DNA of 64,000 bases. Origin: Anarhynchus alexandrinus (taxonomy: Eukaryota > Chordata > Aves > Charadriiformes > Charadriidae). The notes below the pieces were generated by a model, which saw only the letters and a program-made list of their open reading frames with translations, made no database searches and was not told where the DNA came from. The translations under genes were made by a program, and so were the position numbers. Location of the stretch: the NCBI GenBank assembly GCA_008711295.1, contig VUYV01000082.1, positions 1,841,180 to 1,905,179 of the forward strand, given 5' to 3'. How positions within the stretch are numbered: the first letter of the stretch is position 1; the number at the start of each line of letters is the position of its first letter. This document shows, piece after piece, positions 63,301-64,000 of the stretch.

Positions 63301-64000
63301 GTACAGCATTAGACACAACTGTAGGGCCCTTCATCTCTCTCTGCAGTGCCATATCGCTTTCACCATTCTGACACCTTGCACACTAGCCATCTCCAGAAGC
63401 ACCTGGATGCTGAGCACATCAGCAGTCCACGAAAGGGCTGAGGATGCCATGTTAGCACAGGGAAAGCTGCTTTTGTCTCCTGTCCTCTAAACCTTTCCCT
63501 AAATTGCTCCGAATTCCACCTGCAAGGTGGGTGCCAAAAACCCAGTGAGAGAGCACGCACTGCTAGCCCACGTGACAGACTTTAGCATCCTTTTGGTGTC
63601 ACAAATCCTTCTTATTACCCATTATTTTTGTTACTAATTTTGTTCTTATGAATCAAAACCTTGGCTGTGGAAATGCGTGTGTTTATTAGGTACCATAGTA
63701 AACAAAAAAGAGAAGTGTCCTAAAGGCTGTAGCTACACCTCTCTTCAAGAGCGGCCAAGGGACTCGCCAGAAGCCACCTAAGTGCTCCTAAGCAGCACTA
63801 GAAGGCTACACAGGCTGCCCTTCCTTCCCCTTCCATGGACCACCACCAGTCCCAGGACACACTCTCTCTGCCTGGAAAACCTCCCTGTCCTAAACCGAGA
63901 CAGCAGCCAGGACAAGATGCAATGCCAATGCTGATGAAGACTGGACGCCTCCACGCCACTCTTGGCCAGCCGGGCTCTGCCAGCAGCACGAGGCAGCAGC
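60391..64000. other. Intergenic region without a recognisable gene
   Basis: Apart from the ancient repeat at 61255-61460, nothing recognisable is present. AT-rich sequence near 61077-61110 (ATTAATTTTTTCATAATTATT) precedes that repeat. No exon of HMGXB4 or TOM1, the genes that follow ISX in mammals, is recognised before the window ends. Confidence 0.55.
61255..61460 (+). repeat. Ancient L3/MIR-type remnant, two conserved blocks
   Basis: Block one is TGATAGCGCTTTGCATTTAT, ATAACCTTCCATCTGTGGAT and CAAAGAACTCCACAAAAC. Block two is TTTTATTATCATCTTCACTT followed by AGCGGAAGCACAGAGTGAAAG. These follow 'tagcgctttgcatttatatagcgcctttcatccgaggatctcaaagcgctttacaaa ... ttattatccccatttta ... gaggcacagagagg'. 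Exact family assignment would need a repeat library. Confidence 0.65.

Noticed and set aside
1..64000. CRISPR arrays, operons, phage or retroviral genes
   Set aside because: No regularly spaced repeats, bacterial gene layout or recognisable viral genes are seen. The window is vertebrate chromosomal DNA with LINE remnants only.

Overview
This window looks like nuclear DNA from a bird, or at least a sauropsid. It contains several CR1 LINE copies, some ending in the ATTCTATG-type 3' repeat typical of avian CR1, along with intron-split coding sequence, canonical GT/AG splice sites and long non-coding stretches. There is no bacterial or viral gene organisation.

One protein-coding gene can be supported: ISX (intestine-specific homeobox), on the + strand. 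Three exons are clear. Exon 2 (17591-17742) carries homeodomain residues up to position 46. Exon 3 (22456-22572) starts at homeodomain residue 47 with the IWFQNQRAKW recognition helix. Exon 4 (23253-23489) carries the C-terminal tail and stop. The reading frame joins exactly across both introns, and the intron between homeodomain residues 46 and 47 is the classic position in PRD-class genes. A first coding exon is proposed at 4998-5163: its strong donor is in the phase that exon 2 needs, and the joined product would be 223 residues. It is not proven by homology. The only polyadenylation hexamer after the stop is at 24078-24083, directly against a 5'-truncated CR1.

Layout: 1-4811, 5' flank without a recognisable gene; 4812-24083, ISX locus, with a 12.4 kb intron 1 if the exon 1 call is right, a 4.7 kb intron 2 and a 0.7 kb intron 3; 24084-24974, CR1; 24975-64000, about 39 kb without a supportable gene. 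That last part holds one more CR1, several ancient L2/L3/MIR-like remnants, short tandem and inverted repeats, a palindromic CArG box and simple sequence. In mammals ISX is flanked by LARGE1 upstream and HMGXB4/TOM1 downstream; I recognise no exon of those genes here.

The most unusual structural signal is a 92-nt, bulge-free hairpin (5442-5533, 43 paired positions with 3 mismatches and 3 G.U pairs) just downstream of the proposed exon 1. It has the shape of a microRNA precursor or a small inverted-repeat element and matches nothing I recognise.
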